From the NCBI GenBank assembly GCA_027006175.1, contig JALTKS010000006.1:23582-87581 (forward strand): 64,000 nt of DNA, in the 5' to 3' direction. Position 1 is the stretch's first letter, and the number at the start of each line of letters is the position of its first letter. The position numbers and the translations under genes are program-made. A model generated the notes under the pieces. The model worked only from the letters and a program-made list of their open reading frames with translations, was not told the DNA's origin and made no database searches. This DNA is from Gammaproteobacteria bacterium. Lineage in GTDB: Bacteria; Pseudomonadota; Gammaproteobacteria; AKS1. Shown piece by piece: positions 35,991-45,222 of this stretch.

Positions 35991-38402
35991 ATGTCCCGGG
36001 TTAATTATATTCGTTTGCCATCATGTTTAAGAGTGTGGGCTTTTTATGTCGCATCAGCCTTTTTTCTGAGTGCTTTACTGTTTGCGAGCCGCGTTCAAGC
36101 GGCTGATGAAACACAAGTAGAGGCAACAACCGATTTGCGTATTTTGGTTGATGTGTCTGGCAGTATGAAAAAGAATGATCCTAACAATCTTCGCCGAGAT
36201 GCTTTGAGATTATTGATTGGGATGTTACCCGAAACAAGTCGTGTGGGTATTTGGAGTTTTGGTCAATACGTTAATATGCAAGTAAAACCTGGTTTCGCCA
36301 CAAAGGCATGGAAAAATAATGCACGTAAAGAAGCCAATAAAATCCGTTCACTTGGCCTTTATACAAATATACAAGATACCTTAACCAAGAGTAGTTGGGA
36401 TTGGCGACGTCCTGATCCAAAATGGGATCGTCATATGATCTTATTGACAGATGGTATGGTGGATATATCGAAAGATCCAAAGAAAAATAAAAAGTCCCGT
36501 CAGAAGATACTCGGCAGTATTGTTTCAGATCTTAAAGCTGCGAACGTAAAAATACATACGATTGCACTATCCAAACAAGCCGATCATGAACTGCTAAAAA
36601 CTTTATCTAAAAAGACCAATGGCTGGTATGAATCAGTTGAATCAGCAGACATGTTACAACGACTATTCTTAAGGCTATTTGAAAAAACCACCAAAATGGA
36701 TTCACTGCCGTTAGAAGATAATCTGTTTGATGTTGATGACAGCATTAGTGATATGACGCTACTGGTTTTTCGAAGTGGCTCAGGTAAACCAACTAAAGTA
36801 TTAGCTCCCGACCATTCGGTGTTTGAGTATGAGAAACCATCTAAGGGTGTCGAATGGTTCCAGGATAAGAACTTTGACATTATTACTGTACATAAACCCA
36901 TGGTTGGTAAATGGAAAATAGATGCAGACATAGATAAAGATAACCGGGTTAAAATAATAAGTAACTTGAAATTAAGCGTCGCGCCATTACCGTTAGACAT
37001 TGTTGAGAACGAATCGGTTAAATTGAAAGCATCAATTGTAACCAAAGACGGCTTACTTGATGATAAAGAAATGTTAAGTTTAATTAAAGTGAGTGCTAAT
37101 ACGACAGGTTATAAAGGTAATGAGGTAACACAGGAAGTCCCTGCCTCAAGTAAAACGGGTAAATATGAAACCATACTGGAAGGGGTTGATGAAAAAGGAA
37201 CGGTACAAATTGTTATAAAAGTAGACTCACCAACATTTAAACGTGAATCAAGACATGAAATAAAAGTGCATGAGAATCCGGTTAAATTAACGCTAAAGGC
37301 AACATCAAATGGTCTTGTTATCAGTGTGAAGGAAAATCCACTATTAATTCAAACGGGAACACTGCAGTTAGCATTAAGAATAGATGGAAATAAAGGAGCT
37401 TATTACGTAACAAAGTATGGGGCACATCGTTGGCAGGCAACGCTGGATAATAGTTTCTCTGGTAAAGCGATAACTATTGATGCAACGGCAAATCGAATTG
37501 GAAACATACCCTTCAGAAGCAAATTACATGGTCGACTTCCGGAAGCCGTAAAACCGATGAAAGATCCACTGACTGTTTGGGTAGAAGAAATAGAATCGGG
37601 TCTGGTTATTAAGGCAATGCTCGAAGAAAATATTATTCAAACAGGCACATTGCAACTGGGCTATTATGCAGAGGAAAATAAAGAAACTCCTATCACGATT
37701 ACTCAAAAGACGGATAAAGTATGGCAACAATTGTTGTTGCCAGAATATACGGGTAAAACATTAATTGTTTCAGCAAGCGCTTATCAGCTTGATGGTAAGC
37801 CATTTAATAAAGAATATAAGGTGGTTGTTCCTGAGCTAAAAGTGAAAGATGTTGCAAGTGAAGAGCCTAATGTCGAAGAGCATGCTGGTAATAATGATGA
37901 ACCTGAAAGTGAAGATGAACATGATAAAGAGAGTGGGCATGAAAAAGAAGAAGAACATGCGCCGGAAGAAACGAGTGTCGTTGTTGTAATAACATTGTTG
38001 ATCATCGCAAATATTATTATATTTGGTGGTGCATATTTCGGTTATCGTTATTGGAAGAAGAAAAACAAACCAATAGAAGATGATTTGGATGATGAGTCAG
38101 ACCCTGTAGAGGCTGTTGATACAGTACCTGATACTGTTGATGCAATACCTGATGTAAAAGAAAATATTGATGATGAGCCGCCCCCTGAGACAGAAAAACC
38201 AGTAGAAGTAGATGAAGACTTTTCAGCTCAACGTAAAGAACCACCTTTGCCAGAGGATGTTGATTTAGATATTGATGAAGCATCAGGAGCGGAGGATGAT
38301 GCAGAATTAATTGAAAAATCATCTGCTGATGATCTTCCCGAATTTGATGTTGACATGGAGTCAGATATATCTGATGAAAGTACTTCGGAGAAAGAGAAAT
38401 GA
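35991..38402 (+). CDS. VWA-domain membrane protein with acidic cytoplasmic tail
   Basis: Protein of about 804 residues. After a signal peptide (end near VQAAD, residue about 38) comes a VWA domain (about 48-230) with the metal-binding DxSxS as D54-V-S56-G-S58. Two or three beta-rich repeat domains follow, including a near-duplicate pair near 430 and 540 (VISVKENPLLIQTGTLQLAL and VIKAMLEENIIQTGTLQLGY share key residues). A charged linker, one membrane helix (about 661-684) and an Asp/Glu-rich cytoplasmic tail complete it. It may match the VWA family found in vibrios and relatives, with no known function. The start is uncertain: the ATG abuts a terminator, and a TTG or GTG a few codons in is possible. 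Coupled to the next gene. Confidence 0.75.
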   Translation: MSRVNYIRLPSCLRVWAFYVASAFFLSALLFASRVQAADETQVEATTDLRILVDVSGSMKKNDPNNLRRDALRLLIGMLPETSRVGIWSFGQYVNMQVKPGFATKAWKNNARKEANKIRSLGLYTNIQDTLTKSSWDWRRPDPKWDRHMILLTDGMVDISKDPKKNKKSRQKILGSIVSDLKAANVKIHTIALSKQADHELLKTLSKKTNGWYESVESADMLQRLFLRLFEKTTKMDSLPLEDNLFDVDDSISDMTLLVFRSGSGKPTKVLAPDHSVFEYEKPSKGVEWFQDKNFDIITVHKPMVGKWKIDADIDKDNRVKIISNLKLSVAPLPLDIVENESVKLKASIVTKDGLLDDKEMLSLIKVSANTTGYKGNEVTQEVPASSKTGKYETILEGVDEKGTVQIVIKVDSPTFKRESRHEIKVHENPVKLTLKATSNGLVISVKENPLLIQTGTLQLALRIDGNKGAYYVTKYGAHRWQATLDNSFSGKAITIDATANRIGNIPFRSKLHGRLPEAVKPMKDPLTVWVEEIESGLVIKAMLEENIIQTGTLQLGYYAEENKETPITITQKTDKVWQQLLLPEYTGKTLIVSASAYQLDGKPFNKEYKVVVPELKVKDVASEEPNVEEHAGNNDEPESEDEHDKESGHEKEEEHAPEETSVVVVITLLIIANIIIFGGAYFGYRYWKKKNKPIEDDLDDESDPVEAVDTVPDTVDAIPDVKENIDDEPPPETEKPVEVDEDFSAQRKEPPLPEDVDLDIDEASGAEDDAELIEKSSADDLPEFDVDMESDISDESTSEKEK

Positions 38403-39016
38403 ACGAGGCGACTAGCACGATAGTATTCATAGCTGCCGAATTCGGCGCGGTGCTTTTATTATTGTTTGTGGTAGCGCTGGTATTGTTTCTGAAACGACGT
38501 GCTTCAGATAAACGTTATGTAGCAAAATTTATTGCTGAACATAAGGATAGTCACATTAGTAGGCGTGATGCCATGCGGGAAAATATGGCATCTGATTCCT
38601 TGTTAAATGAAGAAGAATTGGATGATTTCTTGAATAGTGTGGCTTCATCAGAAAGAAAATTATATAAATGTATTTTAAATATGTATCTTGGGTTCGATCG
38701 ACAGTGTTTATCAGAAATTCGCGATGAGCTATCAGACATGAATGGAAGCTGGGTCGAAACCATAAAGAAGAATATACAGCGGATACCTGAAGGTAGTATT
38801 CCGGTAGAAAAAGTACAGGAGCTCAATGATAAAATTGATGAACTTACATCAGAGAATGAGAAAATAGCATCGGATCTCGCTGAGGCAATGGAAACAATGG
38901 AAGATATTGTTAAGGAATACTCGCTTATGTATGCGGGCCAAGAGAATGAAACAATGGATAGGCTATCGGATGATTATCAAAAACTAAAGAATAAATCAGA
39001 TTCACATAACAACTAG
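38399..39016 (+). CDS. Membrane-anchored coiled-coil protein, partner of the VWA protein
   Basis: Protein of 205 residues not assigned to a family. An N-terminal helix (about 10-32) is followed by a basic juxtamembrane region and a mainly helical cytoplasmic domain, with a coiled coil at about 140-175 (VQELNDKIDELTSENEKIA) and an acidic C-terminus. The ATG overlaps the stop of the VWA gene (ATGA), so the two are probably made together. A complex in which this protein meets the acidic tail of the VWA protein is a reasonable inference. The 3' end overlaps the convergent permease gene by four bases. Confidence 0.7.
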   Translation: MNEATSTIVFIAAEFGAVLLLLFVVALVLFLKRRASDKRYVAKFIAEHKDSHISRRDAMRENMASDSLLNEEELDDFLNSVASSERKLYKCILNMYLGFDRQCLSEIRDELSDMNGSWVETIKKNIQRIPEGSIPVEKVQELNDKIDELTSENEKIASDLAEAMETMEDIVKEYSLMYAGQENETMDRLSDDYQKLKNKSDSHNN

Positions 39017-39732
39017 CGCTGAGTTTCTACATGATTTATATGATTATGATCATGTGAATAAGCGCCATTAAGACTATATAACCCAAACAATATAATTAAT
39101 GTTCCTGCTAGCTGACGTACTATCGGATGGTGAAAAAAACGTTTCAATTCGGTCGCAGTTGTTCCGAGCAAGACAAGCGTTGGTAAGGTTCCCAAGCCAA
39201 ATGCCAGCATAATCAGACCACCTTGCAGTGTATTTTGACTACTAAGGGAAAAAGCCAGCATGGCATAGACCATCCCACATGGAAGCCAGCCCCATAGCGC
39301 GCCAAGCATAAAAGCATGAGGATGTGTTTTTACCGGTAATAATTTATTACCCAATGGCTGGATATATTGCCAGAAGTAACTACCCGCACTTTCAAGTACG
39401 CTGAGTATTTTCCACCAGCCTGCGATGTATAAACCTAATAACACCATAAAGCTTCCACTTAGCCAGCTACCAATAACTTGTGCATTTTGGTTGAAAAGCT
39501 GGCTACTGGATTCACCTAGGCTGGCAATAAGTAGCCCAGCAATAACATAGCTACTTAAACGACCGAGGTTATAAAGAAAAATAAAAGTAACTATTCTGAA
39601 TTTGCTTTTATCAGGCTTTGATTCTATGCCAAGACTAAGACTGCCAACGATACCACCACACATACCAACACAGTGAACAGACCCTAGCAATCCGGTAATC
39701 AGTGCCGCGAGTAACGTAATTTCACTGCTCAT
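39013..39732 (-). CDS. Sulfite exporter TauE/SafE-like permease of the cbb3 locus
   Basis: Polytopic membrane protein of 239 residues in the TauE/SafE superfamily, of the short type (UreH-like) usually found at cco clusters. The N-terminus has GLLGSVHCVGMCGGIVGSL (about 14-32), with His and two Cys that suit copper handling; five further helices follow, and the C-terminus is His-rich (HDHNHINH). In cbb3 loci such proteins are suspected of copper delivery or maturation (often annotated ccoH-like or SafE), but this is not proven. It is the last gene of the minus-strand ccoG-fixH unit, eight bases after fixH. Confidence 0.8.
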   Translation of the reverse strand: MSSEITLLAALITGLLGSVHCVGMCGGIVGSLSLGIESKPDKSKFRIVTFIFLYNLGRLSSYVIAGLLIASLGESSSQLFNQNAQVIGSWLSGSFMVLLGLYIAGWWKILSVLESAGSYFWQYIQPLGNKLLPVKTHPHAFMLGALWGWLPCGMVYAMLAFSLSSQNTLQGGLIMLAFGLGTLPTLVLLGTTATELKRFFHHPIVRQLAGTLIILFGLYSLNGAYSHDHNHINHVETQR

Positions 39733-39740
39733 AAAGATAT

Positions 39741-40238
39741 TTATCTAGGTGTGAACGTAAGTTTATTTTGATCTGGATAGAGTAATTCAGAACTAAGGCG
39801 CCACTGTTCAGTATGTAGCTGAACATACCATTTTCCAGGAATCAGTTTGTTTATAAGGCCATGGTAGTTTTTATCTGGTGTTAGTGTAAGTTTTATATGT
39901 TGATCATGATTTGCACGTGTGGCGTGAAGTAGGCTGAGGCTAATGGTGTCAGGTAATTTAATTCTGTTTCCATCAAGCTTTACAGAAACAGTGCCATTTT
40001 CAACACTAAATTCGAAACTTGCTTTGAGTCCTAATTGTTTTGCATTGATATCGCGTTCAAGAACCAGGTTAATTTGTTTGCCATACCGATAATAGTCATC
40101 GTTAACTAAACCATCATCGGTGGTGATGGCAAGGTAGATCATTGAGATGCCGCCTAATACCGCACTAAGGGGAATGAGGATAAGCATCCAAACCAATGGT
40201 TGGCGGTACCATGCGGCACTTGCGGTTGAATTATTCAT
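39741..40238 (-). CDS. fixH: FixH/CcoH family cbb3 assembly protein
   Basis: Protein of 165 residues with one N-terminal membrane helix (about 13-36) and a periplasmic beta-rich domain. The segment LAITTDDGLVNDDYYRYGKQIN (positions about 31-52) is the FixH hallmark. FixH/CcoH is needed for stable assembly of cbb3 oxidase. Its ATG abuts the ccoG stop, indicating coupled translation. Length and context match. Confidence 0.88.
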   Translation of the reverse strand: MNNSTASAAWYRQPLVWMLILIPLSAVLGGISMIYLAITTDDGLVNDDYYRYGKQINLVLERDINAKQLGLKASFEFSVENGTVSVKLDGNRIKLPDTISLSLLHATRANHDQHIKLTLTPDKNYHGLINKLIPGKWYVQLHTEQWRLSSELLYPDQNKLTFTPR

Positions 40239-41638
40239 TAGCGACGTCCTGCTGGGCCGAGGAAACGTGTCGCTTCATCGATATGAATATCGGGGTTGTC
40301 TATTGACGCAACAGATATATTTATTTCAGTGCTACGTTTTTTCAGGTCATATGGGTCGACTTGTAAACGTATTGGTACATCAAGTACTTCACCTGATAAA
40401 ACTTTAACAGAATCTGACTTCATGATTGTTTTCATTCCATCAATACCAGAGACACTGATTCTATAATTATGTGGTTTTTCGTCTTTATTAATAATCTGTA
40501 GAGAGTAAGTGTTTTCAATTAAGCCCAGATCGGTTTCATTGAACAAGCGAGTACGGTCACGAATAATACCTACTTCTAGTGGCACACGTGTTGCAATGGC
40601 ATAGCCAAGCGCCACAGTCATGACAATCAAGGCAGTTGCATAAACAATAATACGTGGTCGAAATATGCTGACGGCCTTTCCTTGTAGTGCATTTTCAGTC
40701 GTATAACGAATTAAACCACGATCATAATTCATTTTGTCCATAACGCTGTCACAAACATCTATACAGGCTGAGCAGGCAATACACTGGTATTGCAGACCAT
40801 CACGAATATCAATACCCGTTGGACAGACTTGAACACAGAGTGTGCAATCAATACATGAACCCAGTCCTTTTGAGGATGGGTCATCATCTTTCTTTCGTGA
40901 ACCGCGAGGTTCACCTCGTTCCTTATCATAAGAAATAATAAGCGTGTTGTTATCGAACATGGCACTTTGGAAACGCGCATACGGACACATGTAGATACAA
41001 ACTTGTTCGCGCATGAAACCGGCATTGCCCCACGTAGCGAAGCTATAGAAAATAATCCAGAACCATTCCCATGGCCCCAATGATAATTCAACAATACGCG
41101 AGGCAAGCTCGTCAATAGGGGTAAAATAACCAACAAAAGTAAAACCCGTGTAGGCAGCAAGTGCTAACCATAGGAAGTGCTTGGTGACCTTTATTCTTAT
41201 TTTGTATGCATTCCATGGCATCTTATCCAGTTTTATCTGTTTTGGACGATCGCCTTCAACTTTACGTGCTATCCACATAAATAGTTCTGTCCAAACGGTT
41301 TGCGGACAGGCGTAACCGCACCAGAGACGACCCGCGATAGCGGTGAAAAAGAACAGCGCAAATGCAGCGATAATAAGCAGCACAGCAAAATAGAAGAAAT
41401 CCTGGGGCCAGAAAGTCAGCCCAAAGATATGAAACTTGCGATTGGGTAAATCAAAAAGCACCGCTTGTCGTCCCGACCACTCAAGCCATGGAACGATATA
41501 GTAAATACCCAATAGAATGAAAACACCAATACTTCGCCACATGGCAAACAAGCCACTGACGGCACGCGGGTAGATCCTCGCATCACTGGCTAATGATTGT
41601 TCAGGATTATTCTTACTGTGCGATTTCTTCGTTGCCAT
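40238..41638 (-). CDS. ccoG: Cytochrome c oxidase accessory protein CcoG (RdxA/FixG)
   Basis: Inner-membrane iron-sulfur protein of 466 residues, reported to reduce copper during cbb3 assembly. It has five or six helices, a CxxxCP motif (GYACPQTVW), and two 4Fe-4S clusters of the ferredoxin type (CIDCTLCVQVCPTGIDIRDG and CIACSACIDVCDSVMDKM). A C-terminal Ig-like FixG domain covers about 350-466. The unit begins behind a hairpin at 41672-41700 that separates it from the ccoNOQP genes. Confidence 0.93.
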   Translation of the reverse strand: MATKKSHSKNNPEQSLASDARIYPRAVSGLFAMWRSIGVFILLGIYYIVPWLEWSGRQAVLFDLPNRKFHIFGLTFWPQDFFYFAVLLIIAAFALFFFTAIAGRLWCGYACPQTVWTELFMWIARKVEGDRPKQIKLDKMPWNAYKIRIKVTKHFLWLALAAYTGFTFVGYFTPIDELASRIVELSLGPWEWFWIIFYSFATWGNAGFMREQVCIYMCPYARFQSAMFDNNTLIISYDKERGEPRGSRKKDDDPSSKGLGSCIDCTLCVQVCPTGIDIRDGLQYQCIACSACIDVCDSVMDKMNYDRGLIRYTTENALQGKAVSIFRPRIIVYATALIVMTVALGYAIATRVPLEVGIIRDRTRLFNETDLGLIENTYSLQIINKDEKPHNYRISVSGIDGMKTIMKSDSVKVLSGEVLDVPIRLQVDPYDLKKRSTEINISVASIDNPDIHIDEATRFLGPAGRR

Positions 41639-41671
41639 TACATCACTGTTCTTTAATTTAGAGTCAGAAAA

Positions 41672-41700
41672 CTCCCCTTTGTTAAAAAAACAAAGAGGAG
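41672..41700 (-). terminator. Hairpin between the structural and assembly parts of the cco locus
   Basis: On the minus strand, 12-base arms (41689-41700 and 41672-41683) pair with one mismatch around a 5-base A/T loop and are followed by TTTTCT. It could partly end the ccoNOQP transcript and set a lower level for ccoG-fixH. The T tract is short, so efficiency is uncertain. Confidence 0.55.
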
Positions 41701-41725
41701 AGTGAGTATCAGGCGGAGATAAGGA

Positions 41726-41980
41726 CTAGTTTTGTATAGGGCTACATGGCTTGCGGAAGAAGCATGTCATTGCGCAAGATGTTGTTGTTAATAACCAGAA
41801 CAAAAAGAATCCAATTGAGTAAGCACCAAGACGGCTAATATCTGCAAAACGTGTTTCCTGCAGTAGCACAGCTGGATCAAAGGCAGTAAAGAACAGTATG
41901 GTAGCAACCCCGGCGCTTAGGAATGCTGGCCAAAGAACAGAAATGGTTTTCTGACAAGTGGGTAGTGCTTCGTCTGCCAC
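41726..41980 (-). CDS. Small Cys-rich two-helix membrane protein in the cco locus
   Basis: Protein of 84 residues with two hydrophobic helices (about 15-34 and 50-70) and a C-terminal TTSCAMTCFFRKPC segment with three Cys; a fourth Cys is at residue 9. It lies 47 bases downstream of ccoP and before ccoG on the same strand. The position and the Cys pattern suggest a copper- or redox-linked assembly role, but I know no named family for it. Short unnamed membrane proteins do occur at this position in other cbb3 clusters. Confidence 0.65.
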   Translation of the reverse strand: MADEALPTCQKTISVLWPAFLSAGVATILFFTAFDPAVLLQETRFADISRLGAYSIGFFLFWLLTTTSCAMTCFFRKPCSPIQN

Positions 41981-42027
41981 GGCTATGCTCCATACTGGTT
42001 TGTATTACCCTTAATCTTACTATAGGT

Positions 42028-42942
42028 TTACTCCTTTCCGCCAGCCGACAAGCTATAAACGTAAGCTGTCAGCACGTGAATCTTGCCTTTATCCAGAAAA
42101 TCCTTGTGTGCAGGCATCTTTCCGCCGCGACCATCTGTGATTGAGGCCATAACAGCACGTTGAGAGCCGCCATATAGCCATGTCTTATCCGTGAGGTTAG
42201 GCGCGCCAAGTGCTTGATTTCCTTTACCATCTACGGAATGGCAGGCAACACAGAGCTGTGAAAACTTCTTTTTACCTGCCGCGACAGCGGTTGGATTTGT
42301 ATCACGACCACCCAGACTCAAGATATATTCAGAGACATTGAAAACACCTTCATTACCAAGAACCTGACCCCATGGTGGCATCGCACCATTTCGACCATGA
42401 GTAATACTGGCTTTGATATTTTCAGGTTTACCGCCATATAACCAGTCCGTATCGGTCAGATTAGGGAAACCATGTGAACCCGCTGCATCGGAACCATGAC
42501 AAATAGCGCAATAGTTGTTGAATAAGCGGCGACCTGTTTTAAGCGCATCTTTATCGTTAGATAGACTAATAATATCCTTTTCTAAATAATTGGCGTAGAT
42601 GGGGCCGAAGGTGTCTTCAGCTTTGCTTAACTCACGTTCGTATTGTCCTTTTTGAGTCCAGCCTAATAGTCCTTGCCATGCACCCAGTCCAGGATAAAGA
42701 AGCAGGTAAACACTGGCGAAAACGATAGTGGCGTAAAACATGTTTTTCCACCAGCTAGGTAGCGGGTTGTTTAACTCAACGAGATCTTCATCCCAAACAT
42801 GATCCAAGGGTTTACCATCAAGCTGTGAACCATCAGACGGTTTCTTGTTCATCCAACGTACTAGCCACCACATAGCAAGGATGCCGACGACGGAAGGAAC
42901 GGTGATAAACCAAGGCCAGAAGTTACTTGTAAAATCAAACAT
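42028..42942 (-). CDS. ccoP: cbb3 oxidase diheme c subunit CcoP
   Basis: Membrane-anchored diheme cytochrome c of 304 residues that passes electrons to CcoO and CcoN. Two N-terminal helices (about 9-28 and 67-86) flank a linker, as in CcoP. Heme c sites are C145-AI-C148-H149 and C231-VA-C234-H235, each followed by Met-containing ligand regions (AMPPWG and KMPAHK). It follows ccoQ by four bases. Confidence 0.95.
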   Translation of the reverse strand: MFDFTSNFWPWFITVPSVVGILAMWWLVRWMNKKPSDGSQLDGKPLDHVWDEDLVELNNPLPSWWKNMFYATIVFASVYLLLYPGLGAWQGLLGWTQKGQYERELSKAEDTFGPIYANYLEKDIISLSNDKDALKTGRRLFNNYCAICHGSDAAGSHGFPNLTDTDWLYGGKPENIKASITHGRNGAMPPWGQVLGNEGVFNVSEYILSLGGRDTNPTAVAAGKKKFSQLCVACHSVDGKGNQALGAPNLTDKTWLYGGSQRAVMASITDGRGGKMPAHKDFLDKGKIHVLTAYVYSLSAGGKE

Positions 42943-42946
42943 GGTG

Positions 42947-43123
42947 TTAGTTACCTGATTTGTGTTGGTGGTTTACGACATCATCATCTTTATCAAATAT
43001 AAGATGTGCTGCTTCATCAAATTCTTTATCGCGTTTGCTGCTCCATGCCCAAATGAGTATGCCAACAAAAACGATGAAGGCGACAAGTGTCCAGAGCATT
43101 TGAATACTGTTCATGTATTCCAT
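42947..43123 (-). CDS. ccoQ: cbb3 oxidase small subunit CcoQ
   Basis: Small membrane subunit of 58 residues. It begins MEYMNSIQMLWTLVAF with one membrane helix (about 10-27), then WAWSSKRDKEFDEAA, the usual CcoQ juxtamembrane segment, and ends in an acidic and His-containing tail. CcoQ stabilises the interaction of CcoP with the core. It lies two bases after ccoO and four bases before ccoP, exactly where CcoQ is expected. Confidence 0.9.
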   Translation of the reverse strand: MEYMNSIQMLWTLVAFIVFVGILIWAWSSKRDKEFDEAAHLIFDKDDDVVNHQHKSGN

Positions 43124-43125
43124 TT

Positions 43126-43743
43126 TTATCTCCTTGTCTTGATCGCTGTACCAAGAACCTGAAGGTAGGAAATTAAAGCATCTTGCTCTGTTTTACCTTC
43201 TAATTCTTTTGGTGCATTCGCAATTTCTTCATCAGTGTATGGATGACCGAGTGTTCTTAGTACTTCCATTTTTTTACTGATTGTTTCTGCATCAGCCGCA
43301 TTTTCTTCAAGCCACGGGTAGCCTGGCATGATCGATTCAGGTACAACATCACGAGGATTATTCAAATGCACACGATGCCACTCATCACTGTAACGACCAC
43401 CAACGCGATGTAGATCCGGACCGGTACGTTTAGAACCCCATAAGAATGGACGGTCATAAACAAACTCACCGGCAACTGAATAGTGACCATAGCGTTCTGT
43501 TTCAGCACGGAATGGACGAATCATTTGTGAGTGACATGCGTTGCATGATTCACGAATGTAAACATCGCGACCTGTTAGTTGTAATGCTGTATAGGGTTTC
43601 AAACCTTCAACAGCGGTGGTTGTGTGTTTCATAAAGAACAAAGGTACGATTTGTACTAAGCCACCTACACTGATTACAAGAATCACGAGGATAAGCATCA
43701 AGCCAATGTTCGTTTCAACTTTTTCATGTCCAGTATTTGCCAT
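43126..43743 (-). CDS. ccoO: cbb3 oxidase monoheme c subunit CcoO
   Basis: Membrane-anchored cytochrome c of 205 residues with one N-terminal helix (about 13-36) and a heme c site C67-NA-C70-H71 in the segment [15 protein letters not shown]. The downstream Met ligand region (SIMPGYPWL) and the motif GGRYSDEWH are typical. It lies eleven bases after ccoN in the order NOQP. Confidence 0.95.
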   Translation of the reverse strand: MANTGHEKVETNIGLMLILVILVISVGGLVQIVPLFFMKHTTTAVEGLKPYTALQLTGRDVYIRESCNACHSQMIRPFRAETERYGHYSVAGEFVYDRPFLWGSKRTGPDLHRVGGRYSDEWHRVHLNNPRDVVPESIMPGYPWLEENAADAETISKKMEVLRTLGHPYTDEEIANAPKELEGKTEQDALISYLQVLGTAIKTRR

Positions 43744-43754
43744 GATGTTTTCTC

Positions 43755-45179
43755 CTAGTGTGCCGCTGCCGGTGCTACGACCGGTGCTTCGATCGCTTTA
43801 GCGCCACCGATAGTTTTCAGTGTGTTGTAAAGCATGACGAACATACCTGACAAGAACAATGCACCACCAACGAATCGCACAATATAGAATGGGTGCGACG
43901 CTTGTACACTTTGAATAAAGCTATAGGTTAAAGTGCCATCGGCATTGACTGCGCGCCACATCAAGCCCTGTGTTACACCGGATACCCACATCGCAACGAT
44001 GTAAAGAGCGATACCTAATGTTGCTAACCAGAAGTGCCATTCAACCAACTTAAGGCTGTAAATCTCACGACCGTACATACGCGGAATCAGGTAATACATA
44101 GCACCAATCGATACCATTGCTACCCAACCCAGTGCCCCTGAATGTACATGGCCAATGGTCCAGTCTGTGTAATGTGAAAGGGCGTTCACCGTTTTAATTG
44201 CCATCATTGGACCTTCGAAAGTAGACATACCATAGAAGGAAATAGAAACAATCAGGAAACGTAAAATAGGATCAGTGCGAAGTTTTTCCCATGCACCGGA
44301 TAAAGTCATGATGCCATTAATCATGCCACCCCAACTTGGTGCTAGCAGAATTAATGAGAACGCCATGCCCAGGGACTGGGTCCAATCGGGTAACGCGGTG
44401 TAATGTAAATGGTGTGGGCCAGCCCAAATGTAAGTGAAGATAAGCGCCCAGAAATGTACCACCGATAAACGGTACGAATAAACAGGACGACCTGCTTGCT
44501 TCGGTACAAAGTAATACATGATGCCAAGGAAACCGGCAGTCAAGAAGAAACCAACGGCGTTATGACCATACCACCATTGAATCATCGCATCTTGAACACC
44601 TGCGTAAGCAGAATATGACTTAAGCATTGTTACAGGCAGTGCCATGCTATTAAAGATATGGAGAACTGCAACAGTTAAAATGAAACCGCCAAAGAACCAG
44701 TTAGCCACATAGATATGTTTTACTTTACGTTTCAGGATTGTGCCAAAAAATACGATGGCATAAGTCACCCAAACAACAGCAATCAGAATATCAATCGGCC
44801 ATTCAAGTTCAGCGTATTCTTTAGAAGAAGTAATACCTAAAGGTAAGGTGATAGCAGCTAAAACAATCACAAGCTGCCAACCCCAGAAAGTGAAGGAAGC
44901 TAATTTATCACTGAAGAGTCGAGTATGACAGGTACGCTGTACCGCATAATATGATGAGGCAAATAATGCCGACCCACCAAATGCAAAGATCACGGCATTA
45001 GTATGTAATGATCTCAAACGACCGAATGTAATATAGGGAGTATCGAAGTTAAGAACTGGCCATGCCATTTCAGCTGCGATATAAACGCCGACTAACATGC
45101 CAACGATGCCCCAGATAACAGTCATAATAGCGAACTGTCGTACAACCTTATAATTGTACATTTCCTGTGTAGCAGTCAT
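43755..45179 (-). CDS. ccoN: cbb3 oxidase catalytic subunit CcoN
   Basis: Heme-copper oxidase subunit of 474 residues with twelve predicted helices, reducing oxygen at a heme b3-CuB centre with high affinity. H59 ([11 protein letters not shown]) is a low-spin heme ligand; [19 protein letters not shown] contains a CuB His and the cross-linked Tyr-type region of cbb3 enzymes, and HHLHYTA supplies the other CuB His. Length fits (about 475). It is preceded by a Yip1-like membrane protein gene on the same strand, 43 bases away. Confidence 0.96.
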   Translation of the reverse strand: MTATQEMYNYKVVRQFAIMTVIWGIVGMLVGVYIAAEMAWPVLNFDTPYITFGRLRSLHTNAVIFAFGGSALFASSYYAVQRTCHTRLFSDKLASFTFWGWQLVIVLAAITLPLGITSSKEYAELEWPIDILIAVVWVTYAIVFFGTILKRKVKHIYVANWFFGGFILTVAVLHIFNSMALPVTMLKSYSAYAGVQDAMIQWWYGHNAVGFFLTAGFLGIMYYFVPKQAGRPVYSYRLSVVHFWALIFTYIWAGPHHLHYTALPDWTQSLGMAFSLILLAPSWGGMINGIMTLSGAWEKLRTDPILRFLIVSISFYGMSTFEGPMMAIKTVNALSHYTDWTIGHVHSGALGWVAMVSIGAMYYLIPRMYGREIYSLKLVEWHFWLATLGIALYIVAMWVSGVTQGLMWRAVNADGTLTYSFIQSVQASHPFYIVRFVGGALFLSGMFVMLYNTLKTIGGAKAIEAPVVAPAAAH

Positions 45180-45222
45180 ATGCCTACCTGTTTAAAGTAA
45201 TAAAAAATTAAAGTTAATGGAT

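Noticed and set aside
37784..38430. Minus-strand ORFs rich in Ser, His and Gln opposite the VWA gene tail
   Set aside because: They mirror the Asp/Glu-rich codons (GAT, GAA, GAG) of the plus-strand acidic tail and have no start signals.
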